Shown here: in pieces, positions 12,930 to 14,273 of the stretch
How positions within the stretch are numbered: position 1 is the stretch's first letter
Layout: each line of letters opens with the position of its first letter
Source: Terriglobia bacterium
GTDB taxonomy: Bacteria > Acidobacteriota > Terriglobia > UBA7540
Reading direction: 5' to 3'
Length of the DNA stretch: 14,273 nucleotides
Assembly (NCBI GenBank): GCA_020072905.1
Contig: JAIQGB010000063.1
Span: forward strand, 1-14,273
Translations under genes and position numbers: made by a program
The notes under the pieces: model-generated
Database searches by the model: none
What the model was told of the DNA's origin: nothing
Seen by the model: only the letters and a program-made list of their open reading frames with translations

Positions 12930-12950
12930 GTAGCGGCGGGCTTTAGCCCG
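12930..12950 (+). repeat. Interspersed GTAGCGGCG-headed palindrome downstream of the DUF2914 gene
   Basis: GTAGCGGCG (12930-12938) leads into a perfect hairpin CGGGCT-TT-AGCCCG (12937-12950). It is about 57 bases past the DUF2914 stop and could end that transcript, though no T-run follows. Confidence 0.68.
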
Positions 12951-13006
12951 GAATCGTGCCCTTGCGACTGGCCCCCGAAATCTGCCGCCGACTTTTCCCC
13001 CGTGAG

Positions 13007-13408
13007 TCACTTCACGGTGAAGCTGACGGAAACGAGGGCGGTGCCCGCCTGGTCAGTGACATCGACGCGCCAACTCCCCTCCTTCACCGATTTGGCGCTC
13101 CAGGTCCGCGTGGAAGGGTACTTGATGTCCAGGTCCTTCTCGAAAACCTTCTGGTCGCCCGCGTACCAAACGTGTTTGATCGTGGTGGGCACCGTCGAGG
13201 CCGCGACCTTCGACCAGCAATAGACCGTTCCCACCGAAGCCTGGAATTCCGTCGCTTCGCCCGCCGGCTCGCGGTTTTCCACGGAGGTCGCCGCGACCGC
13301 CTTCTCGACTTTCAATCCTTGATCTGGAGCTCCAGTCGCCTTCTCCTGCGCTACGGCGAAGCTTGCCGATAACAAGACAGACACGACAGCGTTCAGTAGC
13401 CTTTTCAT
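13007..13408 (-). CDS. Secreted DUF2914-domain protein
   Basis: 133 residues with a clear signal peptide (MKRLLNAVVSVLLSASFAVA, then QEK). The mature part is a DUF2914 domain, recognised by VYCWSKV (62-68), PTTIKHVWYAGDQKVFEKDL (74-93), RTWSAK (101-106) and SWRVDVTDQAG (112-122). The domain is a small beta-sandwich of unknown function found in envelope proteins. The single mature cysteine (C64) argues against a metal site or an internal disulfide. GGAAGGAG lies directly before the ATG. No partner gene is adjacent on the same strand within 400 bases upstream, so it appears to be a single-gene unit. Confidence 0.85.
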   Translation of the reverse strand: MKRLLNAVVSVLLSASFAVAQEKATGAPDQGLKVEKAVAATSVENREPAGEATEFQASVGTVYCWSKVAASTVPTTIKHVWYAGDQKVFEKDLDIKYPSTRTWSAKSVKEGSWRVDVTDQAGTALVSVSFTVK

Positions 13409-13880
13409 ACTCCTTCCCCCCTTCGAGCAGCGGTGGCCTCCAGACTGCCCCGCAGCGGCGATTCTACACCACGACTCCGCTAGCAGCCACGGTGCATGTG
13501 TTTTGCGGGATTACCGTGGGTTCGTGAATCAGGAAAGCCCACGGCTGGAAGAGCCCCAGCCTCGGCCACCGGCCTCGCCAAAAACGCACTTTCACGAACT
13601 CCACGGGGCGGTTTTCCGGGCGGCTTTGCAGCAGGTCATGAGGAGCACAGGGGCGGCACTTGGTGCCGTGGGTTCGTGAGATTCTGCCCACGTCAGGAAG
13701 ATTCGGAGTTACAGTTCAAGATGGAAATGCGAGCTGGGAACGAAACTCGTAGAAGCAACCGCTTAATTGCGGGCGGCGTCTAAGGGAAGGACCTGAGTGA
13801 AGCTCCACTTGAATGTCGTTCCTTGCTCGGTTGGATTGCCTTTCATTCATCAGCCTTGGAGCGGAGGTGGCGAAAAGAAA
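13409..13880. other. Divergent intergenic region with clustered inverted repeats
   Basis: No convincing gene in about 470 bases. The short open frames on both strands give unnatural compositions. The main content is a repeat cluster at 13514-13692. CCGTGGGTTCGTGA occurs at 13514-13527 and 13666-13679, and an inverted near-copy with one extra base lies at about 13589-13604. Local hairpins are CCGTGGG (13514-13520)/CCCACGG (13538-13544) and CGTGGG (13667-13672)/CCCACG (13687-13692). No transposase or terminal target duplication is visible. Bases 13693-13880 should hold the promoter of the plus-strand gene; none is clear. Confidence 0.6.
13514..13692. repeat. CCGTGGGTTCGTGA repeat cluster
   Basis: Two direct copies of the 14-base unit lie 152 bases apart. 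Each is followed by a CCCACG(G) arm that lets it fold into a stem-loop. An inverted variant sits in between. The layout resembles a small non-coding palindromic element with repeated ends. Confidence 0.65.
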
Positions 13881-14273
13881 ATGAAGCCGATTCGTCTGGG
13901 AATTATCGCGTTGACCTTCTCCTGGCTGCTTATGGTTTCGGTCTCATCCGTCGCGCAAACGAGTAACGGAACAACAGCCGCGTTGCCAAGCAGTGCGGCC
14001 AGTGCGTCCGACAGAAGTCTGCGGACGTTTCTGCAGGAGCAAATGGATTTATCTGCGGGTCAGGCGGTGGCCAATGCCCAGCAGCAGACCAAGCCCTCTT
14101 CCGGCAATGAGCCTTCGCTGGAGAGCCGGAAGGCCCGCGTCATCCTGTTGCAGGAATCGCTCGTGGGCAGTGTGCGCACGCGGCTTCTGGTGCTGCTGGC
14201 CGCGGTGGGGCTCGTCCTGCTGATCGCCTGCGTGAATGTCGCCAACCTGCTGCTGGCCGGCGGCACGTCGCGG
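13881..14273 (+). CDS. Partial: signal-peptide protein joined to an ADOP/MacB-type permease segment
   Basis: An open frame starts at ATG 13881 and runs past the window end (131 codons seen). Residues 1-25 are a signal peptide or membrane anchor (MKPIRLGIIALTFSWLLMVS, cut near SSVA-QTS). Residues about 26-85 are Ser/Ala/Gln-rich and look soluble. From about residue 92 the sequence becomes LQESLVGSVRTRLLVLL, then AAVGLVLLIACVNVANLLL, the central membrane segment typical of acidobacterial ADOP (MacB/FtsX-like) permeases. In those proteins this segment normally follows a large periplasmic MacB_PCD domain of more than 200 residues, which is missing here. So the gene is either a chimera or a permease that has lost its first half. 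GGAGG lies 13 bases before the ATG, a long spacing. The C-terminal part is off the window. Confidence 0.7.
   Translation, partial: MKPIRLGIIALTFSWLLMVSVSSVAQTSNGTTAALPSSAASASDRSLRTFLQEQMDLSAGQAVANAQQQTKPSSGNEPSLESRKARVILLQESLVGSVRTRLLVLLAAVGLVLLIACVNVANLLLAGGTSR

Larger units (their letters stand above)
12574..13006 (-). other. Leader/promoter region of the TPR-yvcK-carD cluster
   Basis: From 12574 to about 12762 the TPR frame stays open as an Arg-rich extension that may be untranslated leader. Upstream are the promoter at 12822-12851 and an interspersed palindrome at 12930-12950. From there to 13006 nothing further is recognised; this part lies just after the stop of the DUF2914 gene. Confidence 0.55.

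Noticed and set aside
13464..13783. Small open frames on both strands in the gap before the permease-like gene
   Set aside because: They lie over the palindromic repeat cluster, have odd composition and lack ribosome sites.
13993..14223. 76-codon plus-strand open frame near the right edge
   Set aside because: Out-of-frame shadow of the partial gene starting at 13881, which encodes the recognisable permease membrane segment.
1..14273. tRNA, rRNA genes, insertion sequences or prophage genes
   Set aside because: No tRNA-like cloverleaf, rRNA sequence, transposase or phage gene was recognised in the window.

Overview
This is a GC-rich bacterial window of about 14.3 kb. It probably comes from Acidobacteriota or a close relative. 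That placement is inferred from an ADOP/MacB-type permease segment at the right edge, a B12-dependent class II ribonucleotide reductase, a DUF2914 protein, and several families of short palindromic intergenic repeats. No 16S rRNA or other phylogenetic marker is present, so it stays provisional.

Left region (1-4907). A 49-residue YHS-domain peptide gene (minus strand) is followed by a tightly packed minus-strand operon, read from 4246 down to 351. In order it encodes an RsbR-like STAS scaffold/sensor, an RsbS-like STAS protein, an RsbT-like switch kinase, an RsbX-like PP2C phosphatase, and a hybrid histidine kinase whose N-terminus resembles the RsbT-binding domain of RsbU. The genes overlap or lie within 3 bases of each other. 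This is a complete stressosome core whose apparent output is a histidine kinase/receiver protein. No RsbU phosphatase, RsbV/RsbW pair or sigma factor is encoded here. It is the most interesting system in the window.

Middle region (4908-10415). A secreted FG-GAP/VCBS-type calcium-loop protein (plus) converges on a small hypothetical gene. A small CxxC protein gene lies just downstream of nrdJ, which encodes an adenosylcobalamin-dependent ribonucleotide reductase. nrdJ is preceded by a good sigma70-type promoter and a probable pair of NrdR boxes 31 bp apart. Five arrays of 7-bp tandem repeats of different sequence lie between 5319 and 7450. One is inside the VCBS gene, one supplies that gene's stop codon, and two sit in a linker of nrdJ. 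Between nrdJ and carD is the C-terminal remnant of a YncE-like beta-propeller gene.

Right region (10416-14273). A minus-strand cluster encodes a TPR protein, a YvcK/CofD-like protein and a CarD-family transcription regulator, probably transcribed from a strong promoter near 12820-12851. Upstream is a secreted DUF2914 protein. The window ends inside a plus-strand gene that joins a signal peptide in frame to a membrane segment typical of ADOP permeases. Intergenic spaces hold three further repeat families: one with GTCATTCTGAG arms, one with a GTAGCGSCG head, and one with the unit CCGTGGGTTCGTGA.
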